Shown in pieces: positions 1-7,278 of a stretch of DNA of 37,113 bases. A program made the position numbers and the translations under genes. The notes beneath the pieces are model-generated. The model did no database searches. It was not told the origin of the DNA and saw only the letters and a list, made by a program, of their open reading frames with translations. Origin of the DNA: Opitutus sp. GAS368 (GTDB taxonomy: Bacteria > Verrucomicrobiota > Verrucomicrobiia > Opitutales > Opitutaceae); the NCBI GenBank assembly GCA_945903545.1, contig CAMDOO010000030.1, positions 1 to 37,113 on the forward strand. The letters are read 5' to 3'. Position 1 is the stretch's first letter; each line of letters begins with the position of its first letter.

Positions 1-223
1 GTCGATCCTGGGGTGCGGCAGCTTCCCTCCGGGTGGCCCCGCGCCAGATCGGCGCGATCACCGCTCGCGATGCGAGCGGGCTTCTTCCAATCCTCCGCCG
101 ATGGCCAATCGCGCGGATCACGCGCGGGGGCAAGTAGACTTTTGCTGGAAGTGGAATGCTTCCAGCAAAAGTCCTTCCGACTTTTCCGACCTTGGCTTCT
201 TCGCGTCTTGGCGTGCCAAACTT
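1..223. repeat. Copy 1 of a 255-bp multi-hairpin repeat element (left end outside window)
   Basis: This segment matches 5849-6070 at roughly 90% by eye. It holds three hairpins in series: one around 59-78 (arms CCGCTCGC / GCGAGCGG), a short CGCG-rich one near 113-126, and a perfect 14-bp stem at 136-170 (ACTTTTGCTGGAAG, 7-nt loop, CTTCCAGCAAAAGT). It ends in TTCGCGTCTTGGCGTGCCAA, the right terminal inverted repeat of the family. The left terminal repeat lies off the window. No plausible protein is encoded. Confidence 0.8.
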
Positions 224-638
224 CCGGGGATCGTTCCGGTTATGGGTCTCTTTGCAGCCAAACTTGCCGACATATTTCCCGGGATCGGGAACCCTAATCC
301 GGTTTTATCCGTTAGATCCCGCTTCGTTCCGCAGCTCCGGAACTACGCAGGACACGGTCCGCGTTTAAAAAAATCCGGGGTTCGAAACCCGAACACCAAC
401 GACGCTCGGACTCCGTGCTCTCTGTGTCTCTGTGTGCCCAACATCCGGGGATCGTTTCCGTTTATGCGCCTTTTGCGCCTTTTTGCGGCCAACCCTTCCG
501 GGGCTGTCATCCCTCCTTCGTTCTGCGAGCTTCACAGGGCGGATCGTATCGGTCTTCGGTCATCAGCTTCCTGGCCCGTTGCCCGCGGGCGGCCATCGCG
601 GGATCTCAGATTTCAGATTTCAAATCTCAGATTCCGTC
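224..638. other. Gene-free stretch of degenerate dispersed repeats
   Basis: No credible gene is visible. The stretch contains fragments of the window's repeat families: a TTTTATCCGTTAGATCC unit near 303, a CTCTGTGTCTCTGTGTGCC unit near 419, and an ATTTCAGATTTCAAATC-type unit at 604-634 that abuts the stop codon of the next gene. Short reading frames here are low-complexity translations of repeats. Confidence 0.7.
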
Positions 639-2654
639 CTACCGGGTCGGGCTGCGCAGCAGGCCATCCGCCCGCTCGAGGTTGTTCCGCGCGCCAGTGA
701 AGCCCGGGTCGAGCCGCACCGCCTCGGCGAACTGGGCCCGGGCCTCGGCCAGCCGTCCGAGCTGGGCGAGCGCGATGCCGTAGGCGTTGCGCCACGGCGC
801 CGCCGCCGGCTCGAGCCGGATCAGCTCGGCGTACTGGGCGACCGCCTCGGGCAGGCGGTTCAACTGCGTGAGGGCCATGGCCAGGTTGGCGCGCGCCCCC
901 GGGTGGTCGGGCCGCTCCCGGACGAGCGCAATGAGTTCCTGCTCCGCGGCGTCCATCCGCCCGCTTTGCAGGAGGGCAAAGGTGAGATCCAGGCGGATCT
1001 CCCAGTCCCCTGGTTTCCGCTGCAGCGCCTCCCGGAGGGCCGTGATCGCCTCGGGAAACCGCCCCGTGTCGCCCAGGGCCCGGCCGAGGTTGGCCCACGC
1101 CCCGATGAACGAGGGCAGCAGCTGGACCGCGAGGTCGTACTGCTCGGCGGCCTCCGCTGGTTTCTGCAGCGCCATGAGGGCGCTGCCGAGGTTGTTGTGG
1201 AAACTCGCCATCTGCGGGTCGAGCCGTACGGCCTCGGCGAAGCGCGCCCGGGCCTCCTCGGTTCGCCCCTCCGCCGCGAGTGCGATGCCAAGGTTGTTGT
1301 ACGCATGCGGGTTTTCCGGCCGGTGCGCGACGGTGGCGGTCCACAGTGCAAGACTGGATTGATAATCGGTGTTCCGCCGCCACGTCAGCCCGCCCCAGGC
1401 GAGCGCGAGCACGGTGCCGCCCGCGACGGCGATCCTGAGGGCCCCGCGGCGCTGCGCTTCCGGCCGGCGCCCGATCCACCGTGCTAGTCCCGCAACCCCA
1501 AGGATGATTACCGGGGCGAGGGCGAGGTACAGGCGATGCTCGGAAAGGGTCTGCCGGTTGGCCGGCACCAGGCTCGTGGGCGCCAGCACCGCGAAGAACC
1601 AGCCGGCGAGAAAGCCGGCGACCGGCTTTTTCCAGAGGAGCCAAAGGGCGCCGAGCGCGAGGGCGGCGACGGCCAGGACGGCGGGCAGGGTGGCTAGCGG
1701 GCTGTCCGGGAAGATTGCGCCGTAGTCGAAGATCAGCGGGTGCGGCCAGGCGATGAGCCGCAGGTAGTGCAGGATGGCCGGGCCCTGCGTGAACAAATAT
1801 TCGCCGAGCGAGACGCTGAGGCCGAGGCCCATCGAGCCGCCGCGGTCCTGGGTCGAGAGCACCAGCGCGCCGAGCAGGAGCCAAGTCGCCCCCAGCCCGA
1901 TATAATAGAACCGGCGCCGGTGCCACGCGGCGGCGATCGTGCCGCTGACAAACGCGCGGTCGAACAGCAGCACCAGCACCGGGGCCGAGACCATCACCTC
2001 CTTGGTTGCCATGCCCGCCAGGCAACAGGCGAACGACGCGGCCAGCCAGGCCGGCCGGGACCCGGCCGCCACCCCGCGCACGAAGCAGTAGAGCGTCAGC
2101 AGATAGAGCAGTCCCATCAGCGACTCCGCGCGCTGGATCACGTAGGTGACCGACTCCGTCTGCAGCGGATGCAGGCCCCAGAGCAGCGCCACCACGAGGG
2201 CGAAGGTGACGGCTGCCGACGGAGGGCAGAGGGCAGGGGACAGAGGACTGATCTCCGGGGCTGTCCTCGGTCGTCCGTCGTCCGTCCTCTGCAATAGCAG
2301 CGTGCGCCGCACCAGCCCGAAAAGTGTCAGCACCGCCGCGAGGTGGATCGCGAGGTTCACGACATGGTAGCCGGTCGGATTGAGCTCACCCGCGGCGTAG
2401 TTGAGGGCGAGCGTGACATTCACCAGCGGACGCCCGCCGACGGTCTGGCCATCGGCGAACGGCGGCGAGAGCACCGCCCCGGGGTCGGCCAGGCGGCGGA
2501 TTGTCGGGTTCTCGACGATCGCCTCCACGTCATCGAAGACGAACGGCCCCCCGAGGCTGTTCGCGTAGGCGGCAAGCAGGGCAAAGACGATCAGCGCCAG
2601 CGCGATGAGCGTGTGGCCGCGGGAGGAAGGTTGGGTTTCGACCGCGGGGGGCAT
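639..2654 (-). CDS. TMTC/DUF1736-like multi-pass membrane protein with C-terminal TPR repeats
   Basis: The 671-residue product begins with a membrane segment (about residues 15-32), then the loop FVFDDVEAIVENPTIRR. An FxxDD..I..NP loop is characteristic of the GT-C-like membrane half of TMTC/DUF1736 proteins, where acidic residues of the first external loop are catalytic in related O-mannosyltransferases. About ten hydrophobic segments follow up to roughly residue 430. The C-terminal third is TPR repeats (for example NPHAYNNLGIALAAEGRTEEARARFAEAV). By family it is an inner-membrane protein that may glycosylate exported proteins; the sugar and target are unknown. Residues of about 118-148 are encoded by a repeat insertion (separate entry). 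It is monocistronic, and its stop is immediately followed by an intergenic repeat. Confidence 0.8.
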   Translation of the reverse strand: MPPAVETQPSSRGHTLIALALIVFALLAAYANSLGGPFVFDDVEAIVENPTIRRLADPGAVLSPPFADGQTVGGRPLVNVTLALNYAAGELNPTGYHVVNLAIHLAAVLTLFGLVRRTLLLQRTDDGRPRTAPEISPLSPALCPPSAAVTFALVVALLWGLHPLQTESVTYVIQRAESLMGLLYLLTLYCFVRGVAAGSRPAWLAASFACCLAGMATKEVMVSAPVLVLLFDRAFVSGTIAAAWHRRRFYYIGLGATWLLLGALVLSTQDRGGSMGLGLSVSLGEYLFTQGPAILHYLRLIAWPHPLIFDYGAIFPDSPLATLPAVLAVAALALGALWLLWKKPVAGFLAGWFFAVLAPTSLVPANRQTLSEHRLYLALAPVIILGVAGLARWIGRRPEAQRRGALRIAVAGGTVLALAWGGLTWRRNTDYQSSLALWTATVAHRPENPHAYNNLGIALAAEGRTEEARARFAEAVRLDPQMASFHNNLGSALMALQKPAEAAEQYDLAVQLLPSFIGAWANLGRALGDTGRFPEAITALREALQRKPGDWEIRLDLTFALLQSGRMDAAEQELIALVRERPDHPGARANLAMALTQLNRLPEAVAQYAELIRLEPAAAPWRNAYGIALAQLGRLAEARAQFAEAVRLDPGFTGARNNLERADGLLRSPTR
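2213..2297. repeat. Short-period inverted repeat inserted in frame in the TMTC-like gene
   Basis: Plus strand reads as 8-nt-period units such as GGAGGGCAGAGGGCAGG and GGACAGAGGAC, a short spacer, then the complementary arm with GTCCTCGGTCGTCCGTCG and GTCCTCTGC. It encodes a polar, proline-rich peptide (TDDGRPRTAPEISPLSPALC) between two membrane segments and keeps the frame open. Composition and periodicity are unlike the surrounding coding sequence. Confidence 0.7.
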
Positions 2655-2726
2655 CAGCGGGGAGGGGGGCAGCGCAAGGGAACCAACGGTTTGCCGCCGA
2701 TGCCGTCAAGGCGCGTGAGCTTCAAA

Positions 2727-2972
2727 CCAGGTTTTGCCACCCGTCTTCGTCCCGCATGCGCGGGACTTCACCGAGGCAGGCAGAGGCGCGGAGTTCACCG
2801 AGCCCAAGCCTCGTTGGTTTGATTCGGAATTATTGGCCGCAAAAAGGCGCAAGCAGCGCAAAAACATCCCGGAGGTTTCGATCCCCGGAATTATTTTTTG
2901 CCACAGAGCCCAAGCCTCGGGTTTGGGTTCGAGCCACCCATCCATCCAATCTCTGTGCCTCTGTGGCAAAAA
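2727..2972. repeat. Inverted-repeat element, TTTTGCCAC family (copy a)
   Basis: It opens with TTTTGCCACCCGTCTTCGTC and closes with CTCTGTGCCTCTGTGGCAAA, so the ends are complementary over GCCAC. The left 90 bp match, in reverse complement, the right part of the element at 4907-5079, and both share the GAGCCCAAGCCTCG core. The two copies flank the S41/lipoprotein gene pair in opposite orientation. Confidence 0.65.
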
Positions 2973-3049
2973 AGGTTTGGGATCGATCCGGTGGGGGAGG
3001 CACTGCCGCAGCGGCGATTTCAAATTTCAGATCTGAGATTCGGGGATCG

Positions 3050-3107
3050 GGCGGAGATGTCATCTCCGCCGCGATGACACCGATTCGGAGGACATGACAT
3101 GTCCGCC
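3050..3107. repeat. Pair of perfect palindromes in tandem
   Basis: Two hairpins lie side by side: 3050-3070 (arms GGCGGAGATG and CATCTCCGCC, 1-nt centre) and 3087-3107 (GGACATG and CATGTCC with GC-rich outer pairs). They are followed by CCTACCC. The arms differ between the two, but each is self-complementary, like the other TAGGG-flanked hairpins in the window. There is no T-run on either strand, so this is not an obvious terminator. Confidence 0.7.
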
Positions 3108-3183
3108 CTACCCACATGAGGACACTATGCTGCGGCGGCGACTCCGGATCTGAAATTTGAAATCTGAAATTCGCCCGCCCGGC

Positions 3184-3597
3184 TCACGGCTTGGCCTTGC
3201 CGGCCTCCAGCTCCCTCAGCCGCTTCCGCGCGAGATAGCCGTCGGGCGTGTTGGGGTAGGCGGCCACGACCTCCTGGTACTGGGCGATTGCCTCGGGGAG
3301 TTTCTTTTGGCCCTCAAGCACCCGGGCCTTCACGTAGGCGGCCTCGGAGCGGACCTCGGGCGGCAGGTCGGGTCGTTGCGCGAGTTTCTCGACCTCCGCC
3401 ATGGCGTCGTCGAATCGCTCCTTCTTGATGTCATCGTAAGCCAGCATCAGGCCGCTCGCCTGCAGGTTGAGCTTGATCGTCGCGCAACCCGGCCCGGCTA
3501 GGGCGGTGAGCAGGGCGATGGCCTGCAGGGCGATCGCAAATTTGAAATCTGAAATCTGGAATTTGCCGGTCGGCATCAGGTTCCTCGACGTGCTCAT
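3184..3597 (-). CDS. Small lipoprotein with TPR-like repeat (tol-pal YbgF-like tail)
   Basis: The 137-residue product starts at 3597, where its ATG overlaps the TGA of the S41 gene by 4 bases (ATGA), so the two are translationally coupled. A signal peptide ends in a lipobox (TALAGPGC), predicting a lipid-anchored envelope protein. The C-terminal half has one helical repeat, AAYVKARVLEGQKKLPEAIAQYQEVVAAYP, typical of YbgF/TPR proteins that use 'processed per gap in cell wall' scaffolds. It probably acts as a partner of the peptidase-like protein. Residues about 11-20 (GKFQISDFKF) come from a dispersed repeat inserted before the hydrophobic core of the signal peptide, so the effective N-terminus may be the later methionine-free stretch; function is not assignable. 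Confidence 0.75.
   Translation of the reverse strand: MSTSRNLMPTGKFQISDFKFAIALQAIALLTALAGPGCATIKLNLQASGLMLAYDDIKKERFDDAMAEVEKLAQRPDLPPEVRSEAAYVKARVLEGQKKLPEAIAQYQEVVAAYPNTPDGYLARKRLRELEAGKAKP
3537..3565. repeat. ATTTGAAATCTGAAATC-type repeat inside the lipoprotein gene
   Basis: The plus strand reads AAATTTGAAATCTGAAATCT and continues to GGAATTTG. The same repeat occurs between genes at 604-634, 3016-3043, 3147-3172, 7137-7174 and 10531-10567. Here it lies in the signal-peptide n-region and is translated in frame without a stop. Confidence 0.75.
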
Positions 3598-4862
3598 GGC
3601 TTGGACAGCAGGGCGATGGCGGCGGTGAGCTCGGGGTCCTCGTCCGCGCGCAGCTGGGCCAGGGTCGAAACCGGGATCTCGATGTCGGGGGCGAGCCCCT
3701 CGCCCTCGAGGCGCTTGCCGCCCATCGTGATCACGTCGAGCTCGCTGATCTGCACCATGCCCTTGTCGGGCAGGCTCGTCTGGACGGCGGCGAGCAGGGC
3801 CCCGGCGGTGCGGCGCCCGATGATGGTGGCGCGGCCTTTTTCCTGCAGGGCTGAGGAGAGGATCTCGGCGGCGCTGGCGGTCTGGGGTCCCGTGAGCACG
3901 GCGAGCCGGCCGGCGTAATTGGCCGAGCCCAGCATCAATGAGGCCCAGCGGAAACGCTCCCCCTTCTGGTCGAGCGTCACGAACACTGGCACCGCCTCCG
4001 GGAAGAATTCCCCGACGGCAAACAAGGCCGAGGCGATGAGCCCGCCGCTGTTGTGCCGCAGGTCGAGCACGATGCCCGGCGCGGTCCGGTGCCGCTCCAG
4101 CTCCTTGCTCAGCCAACGGGTGGCGGGAAGGTTGAAGCCGTCGAACCGGATGTAGACCAGCCCGCCGGAAAGCTCGCGGACCTCGAGCCGCGCGGTGGGG
4201 AGCGGCTGCACCTCGAGGTCGAGCACGACGGTCTGCCCCTCGGGCGTGAGGAATTCCCAGCGCACCACCTGCCCGGGTTTCTGGGTCGGGCGGCTGTAGC
4301 GCTCGCCGAGCTCCATGCCGTCGCGCTTGACGGCGATCCAGCCCGGCTTGACCCCGGCCCGCGCGGCGGCGCCGCCCGGGTTCACGTCGGCGATCAGCCA
4401 GGCGTCGTTCACCCGCCGCAGGGTGATCCCGACGATGGCCCGCTGGCCGGCGCGCTCCTCGCTGGCGTCGCGCGGCTCGATCGCCGCGGTGTGCGAGTCG
4501 TTCAACCGGCCCAGCATCTCGTTGATCGTCTGGTAGAGCGTGCGGGTATCAACTGCCGCGGTGGCGCGCGGCCCGTAGGTGCGGGCGAGGTCATTCCAGT
4601 CGAGGCCGTTGAAGGACGGGTCGTAGTGCTTGCGGTGCACCTGGTCCCACACCGTGTCGAACACCCGCAGGTTGGCCGTCGCCCGCGCGACTTCCGCCTT
4701 GGGCAGAGAGGCGGCATCCACCCGCGGCGCCGGCGAAACCGGCACGCGCACCGAGACGCACCCGCCCCCGAGCAGCAGTAATCCCGCGAGCAGGGTCAGC
4801 GCCGGATGGCGGATGGCCTTTGGTAGATGGCAGATGGGAGATGGGGCTTTCGGATCTGACAT
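3594..4862 (-). CDS. S41-family (C-terminal processing/tricorn-like) peptidase, lipoprotein
   Basis: The 422-residue product has a signal peptide with lipobox LLLGGGC (Cys at about 35), then an N-terminal helical part containing LNDSHTA, a PDZ-like segment (GGAAARAGVKPGWIAVKRDG) and an S41 core. The nucleophile motif is TASAAEILSSALQ. The Lys found in CtpA-type enzymes 25 residues after that Ser is replaced by Ala (IGRRTAGALL), so catalysis would have to follow the Ser/His scheme of tricorn-like S41B enzymes, with the His of DSHT as candidate base, or be lost. It is the first gene of a two-gene unit with the overlapping lipoprotein gene. Residues about 1-17 are encoded by a short-period repeat (GGCAGATGGGAGATGGGG on plus), so the true start could be internal. 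Confidence 0.85.
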   Translation of the reverse strand: MSDPKAPSPICHLPKAIRHPALTLLAGLLLLGGGCVSVRVPVSPAPRVDAASLPKAEVARATANLRVFDTVWDQVHRKHYDPSFNGLDWNDLARTYGPRATAAVDTRTLYQTINEMLGRLNDSHTAAIEPRDASEERAGQRAIVGITLRRVNDAWLIADVNPGGAAARAGVKPGWIAVKRDGMELGERYSRPTQKPGQVVRWEFLTPEGQTVVLDLEVQPLPTARLEVRELSGGLVYIRFDGFNLPATRWLSKELERHRTAPGIVLDLRHNSGGLIASALFAVGEFFPEAVPVFVTLDQKGERFRWASLMLGSANYAGRLAVLTGPQTASAAEILSSALQEKGRATIIGRRTAGALLAAVQTSLPDKGMVQISELDVITMGGKRLEGEGLAPDIEIPVSTLAQLRADEDPELTAAIALLSKP

Positions 4863-4906
4863 CTGAAGCAGGGAGATAGTCGTCGGGGGGCTTCAAACCC
4901 AAGCCG

Positions 4907-5079
4907 TTTTTTGCCACCCGTCTTCGCTGCGCTTTGCCGAGGCAAGCAGAGGCACAGGGAAACTGAGTTTGGATGGATTGGTGGTTCGATCCCAAACCCG
5001 AGGCTTGGGCTCTGTGAACTCCGCGCCTCTGCCTGCCTCGGCGAAGTCGCGCGCATGCGGGACGAAGACGGGTGGCAAA
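4907..5079. repeat. Inverted-repeat element, TTTTGCCAC family (copy b)
   Basis: The ends are TTTTTTGCCACCCGTCTTCG and CGAAGACGGGTGGCAAAA, an 18-bp terminal inverted repeat. Inside lie GCCGAGGCAAGCAGAGGCAC and its near-complement CTCTGCCTGCCTCGGC. The right half is a reverse-complement copy of the left part of 2727-2972. The element encodes no protein and has MITE-like architecture. Confidence 0.75.
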
Positions 5080-5123
5080 ACCAGGTATGAAAACCGCCTT
5101 CGCTCTTGCCTCTCAGCCGAAGC

Positions 5124-5540
5124 TTACCGCCTCAGCAGAATATTTCCCAAGCTCTGGATCCCGCCGTCCGCCGGGCGCGCGAGGATCAGCAGCCGCGGCG
5201 CGGGGTCGCCGTTCTTGTACTTGGTCGTGACGATGTGCGAAACCCCGCGGACGGGGGCGATCAGGCTGAAATCCGCCGTGACCTCCACGTAGCCGATCAT
5301 TTTTCCGGCCCGGTCGACCTCGACGCGGACATTGGTCGGGCTGGCCCCCACCTCGGAGCCGTTCATCGAAATCATCGCCCCGGTCGGCTTGGACTCGACA
5401 CTGATGCTGGCCATGAGTCCCGCCGGCGCGGCGACATCGGCCTCGGTGCTCTCATCGTAATGCTTCCCGAGCGACCCACAGCCTGCGAGGCCGGTCACGG
5501 CCGCAACCGAGGCCAGGGCGATCCAGAATCCATGTCTCAT
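5124..5540 (-). CDS. PEGA-domain lipoprotein
   Basis: The 138-residue product starts at MRHGFWIALAS; an upstream in-frame start would put a charged leader before the signal peptide. The lipobox is GLAGC (Cys about 21). Residues of about 45-95 match a PEGA domain: SKPTGAMISMNGSEVGASPTNV, the proline/glycine/asparagine pattern of this small surface beta-fold. It is probably an envelope-anchored protein, and its role is unknown. It is transcribed alone, with repeat-filled DNA on both sides. Confidence 0.75.
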   Translation of the reverse strand: MRHGFWIALASVAAVTGLAGCGSLGKHYDESTEADVAAPAGLMASISVESKPTGAMISMNGSEVGASPTNVRVEVDRAGKMIGYVEVTADFSLIAPVRGVSHIVTTKYKNGDPAPRLLILARPADGGIQSLGNILLRR

Positions 5541-5743
5541 GGGGTGGGGGTGGGACGAATTTCCGGGGCAGCGAACGCCCCAATCGGCCAGCAATTCCCC
5601 GGGGCGTCAATGACAGGGGAAATCGAAATGGTGTATGTTCTGAAAGATTGTCCCATGCAGACCGGAGGTTTTGAATCACGGATTGCGCGGATAAAACCGG
5701 ATTAAGATTTCGATCCACGAGCTCCAACCCCGGATTTTTCTGC

Positions 5744-5790
5744 CACAGAGACACAGAGACACAGAGACACAGAGACACAGAGACACAGAG
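5744..5790. repeat. Tandem array of the 8-bp unit CACAGAGA (about 6 copies)
   Basis: Near-perfect tandem copies run for 47 bp. This is the purest example in the window of the TGCCACAGAG family, which elsewhere appears as diverged inverted pairs (2899-2972, 17787-18092). It is a candidate slipped-strand length polymorphism. Confidence 0.9.
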
Positions 5791-5815
5791 CCTGAGACTG
5801 GTTCTTTTGGTTCGG

Positions 5816-6070
5816 AGTTTGTCACGCCAAGACGCGAAGGCGCCAAGGTCGATCCTGGGGTGCGGCAGCTTCCCTCCGGGTGGCCCCGCGCCAGATCGGC
5901 GCGATCACCGCTCGCGTGGCGAGCGGGCTTCTTCCGATCCTTCGCCGATGGGCCAACCGCGCGGATCACGCGCGGGGGCAAGGGGACTTTTGCTGGAAGC
6001 GGAATCCTTCCAGTAAAAGTCCTTCCAGCTTCTCCGACCTTGGCGTCTTCGCGTCTTGGCGTGCCAAACT
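5816..6070. mobile_element. MITE-like 255-bp element with ~36-bp terminal inverted repeats (copy 2)
   Basis: The left end, GTCACGCCAAGACGCGAAGG (from 5821), and right end, TTCGCGTCTTGGCGTGCCAA, are inverted repeats of about 36 bp with two or so mismatches. The interior carries the three-hairpin core shared with 1-223. The long hairpin (5986-6020) keeps a 14-bp stem, with one C-to-T change that leaves a G-T pair; the CCGCTCGC/GCGAGCGG stem is unchanged while its 3-nt loop differs (GAT versus GTG). There is no open reading frame for a transposase. Confidence 0.75.
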
Positions 6071-6110
6071 TCCGGCGATCGTTCCGTTTATGCGCCTCTT
6101 GGAGTCGGGA

Positions 6111-6184
6111 AAGGGGTTGGGCCGCGCATTGTCACATTTTCCAACCGCATCCCAAAAATGTGATAAAGTACGGCCCAACCCCTT
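6111..6184. repeat. Large imperfect hairpin downstream of the 6247-6891 gene
   Basis: The outer arms AAGGGGTTGGGCCG (6111-6124) and CGGCCCAACCCCTT (6171-6184) are perfectly complementary. The inner arms TTGTCACATTTT (6129-6140) and AAAATGTGATAA (6155-6166) pair with one G-T. It lies about 60 nt past the stop of the minus-strand gene but lacks a T-run. It may serve as an mRNA 3'-end structure or be a palindromic repeat element. Confidence 0.6.
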
Positions 6185-6246
6185 GGCTCGGCCCCCTTGG
6201 CTCGGCCCGAATCGCCAATGACGAACGGTGATGGTGCAACGCTTCC

Positions 6247-6891
6247 CTACTTCAAATACGACGGCAGGTCGTCGGCGGATGCGTGGGGCTCGGCGGGCGG
6301 CAGAGGTGACGCGGCGCCTTTGGTCATGAGTGGGCCGGGTTGCTGGCGCGCGGCTTGGCGCAGCGTGGCCAGCTCGGCGAGGCGCGTGTTGCGGAACCGC
6401 TGCTGGCGCGCGGCGTTGGTGCGGCGTTTCTCGTCGAGTGATTTGGCAGGGCGGCCGGGGCGGAGGGAGAGGGGAAGGTCGACCGCGGGCGTGAAGATAT
6501 TCCGCTGCTTGAAGGCCTGGGGGGAGTGGTTGAGCGCCAGGGTGAGCAATGCCGGGCTGTTTGCGGCTGGGTCGAAGATCGGAGAGGGTGCGGTGCGCTC
6601 GGGGGCATGGGCCCAGGCGGGGGTGTGGATGCTGGTCTGGTTGGCGAGGTGCTCGGCGTAGGCGGCCAGCCAGGCGTCGGCGGCGTGGCCGTCGGGGAAT
6701 TTCTCCCGCAGGGGCTCGGGTTTGTCCGCGATCGCGGCGGCGGCTTGGGTGCGCGATGATACCCGACGCAATGCCTGCAGCCAGTCGCGCAGGTGCCGGC
6801 TGAAGTCGTCCTGTGACGTGGATCGGGCGGCAATCTCCCGGAGCGTCGTGGGGTAGGGGATCATGAGGGAGGCGTGGGGCGCGGATGCCAT
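6247..6891 (-). CDS. Hypothetical protein with basic C-terminal segment
   Basis: I do not recognise this 214-residue protein with confidence. It is soluble, with no signal peptide or membrane segment. Residues of about 100-140 contain SPALLTLALNHSPQAFKQRNIF, which vaguely resembles a C-terminal motif I have seen in verrucomicrobial small proteins of unknown role. A strongly basic stretch (RPGRPAKSLDEKRR, then NAARQQRFRNTR) at about 143-170 looks suited to nucleic-acid binding. The gene has its own intergenic region with an AT-rich promoter-like sequence over a perfect 12-bp palindrome, as expected for an autoregulated DNA-binding protein. It could be an antitoxin-like or phage-derived regulator; this is inference only. 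Confidence 0.55.
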   Translation of the reverse strand: MASAPHASLMIPYPTTLREIAARSTSQDDFSRHLRDWLQALRRVSSRTQAAAAIADKPEPLREKFPDGHAADAWLAAYAEHLANQTSIHTPAWAHAPERTAPSPIFDPAANSPALLTLALNHSPQAFKQRNIFTPAVDLPLSLRPGRPAKSLDEKRRTNAARQQRFRNTRLAELATLRQAARQQPGPLMTKGAASPLPPAEPHASADDLPSYLK

Positions 6892-6950
6892 GAATCCGAG
6901 CCGTTATGATGCTTGGTTGGGCTGATTTGGATGGGGGATCCGATCGGAAT

Positions 6951-6979
6951 AATAAAGCGTTACGTAACGAGAAAAGCAA
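6951..6979 (-). promoter_or_regulatory. Candidate promoter overlapping palindromic operator CGTTACGTAACG
   Basis: On minus, TTGCTT (6979-6974), a 17-nt spacer and TTTATT (6956-6951) form a plausible sigma70-type promoter 60 nt upstream of the 6891 start. The spacer contains the perfect 12-bp palindrome CGTTACGTAACG (6958-6969). The AT-rich patch stands out from its GC-rich surroundings. Confidence 0.4.
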
Positions 6980-7010
6980 TTATAGTTCCTGGGTGCCACC
7001 CGAGAGATTC

Positions 7011-7114
7011 GGCCGCTCCCCATGGCCGGTTTGGCCGTAAAGCGGCCATCTACGGCCATCATAGGGGCGCTTTCGGCCTCAATTCGGCCTCAATTCGGCC
7101 TTAAAGCGGTGGCC
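7011..7114. repeat. Array of nine GGCC-centred units with about 10.5-bp spacing
   Basis: GGCC occurs at 7011, 7024, 7033, 7044, 7054, 7075, 7086, 7097 and 7111, with a near-match (GGGGC) at about 7064. Most steps are 9-11 bp. The clearest unit is TTCGGCCTCAA, tandem at 7073-7094. It lies between the divergent genes starting at 6891 and 7279. Confidence 0.7.
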
Positions 7115-7136
7115 TAGGGGAGGGGATTTTCGGCAA

Positions 7137-7174
7137 ATATCAGATCTCAGATCTCAGATTTGAGATTAGAAATG
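7137..7174. repeat. CAGATCTCAGATCTCAGATTTGAG repeat unit
   Basis: A period-10 array (CAGATCTCAG, ATCTCAGATT, TGAGATT) of the same family as 604-634 and 10531-10567. It lies about 100 bp before the DUF6438 gene. Confidence 0.75.
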
Positions 7175-7278
7175 CCCGCAGACCAATCGTCGGTGCTCTC
7201 CGTGTCCTCCTGTTAAAACCGCCCGGGGCCCGCCCCCATAAATTTTGACGCCCCGGCGGGAATGGGTATCCGTGGACC

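Larger units (their letters stand above)
2655..3183. other. Gene-free stretch made almost wholly of repeats
   Basis: No gene is visible. It holds an inverted-repeat element (2727-2972), an ATTTCAAATTTCAGATCTG unit (3016-3043), two palindromes (3050-3107) and a second TGAAATTTGAAATCTGAAAT unit (3147-3172), the last adjoining the stop of the downstream lipoprotein gene. Upstream signals of the TMTC-like gene on minus must lie in the first part. Confidence 0.7.
5541..6246. other. Gene-free repeat-rich region
   Basis: Apart from the upstream region of the PEGA gene (5541-5670, no clear promoter recognised), this gap contains a CGGATTGCGCGGAT unit (5679-5692), a CACAGAGA tandem array (5744-5790), the 255-bp element (5816-6070) and a 74-nt hairpin (6111-6184). 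No credible coding sequence was found. Confidence 0.65.

Noticed and set aside
613-2025. 470-codon frame overlapping the TMTC-like gene on the same strand
   Set aside because: The frame with membrane helices and TPR repeats (639-2654) is the real gene; the other is a Pro/Arg/Gly-rich shadow.
5744-5790. Tandem repeats as a possible CRISPR array
   Set aside because: The units are 8 bp and contiguous, with no spacers of 30 or so bases and no cas genes nearby.
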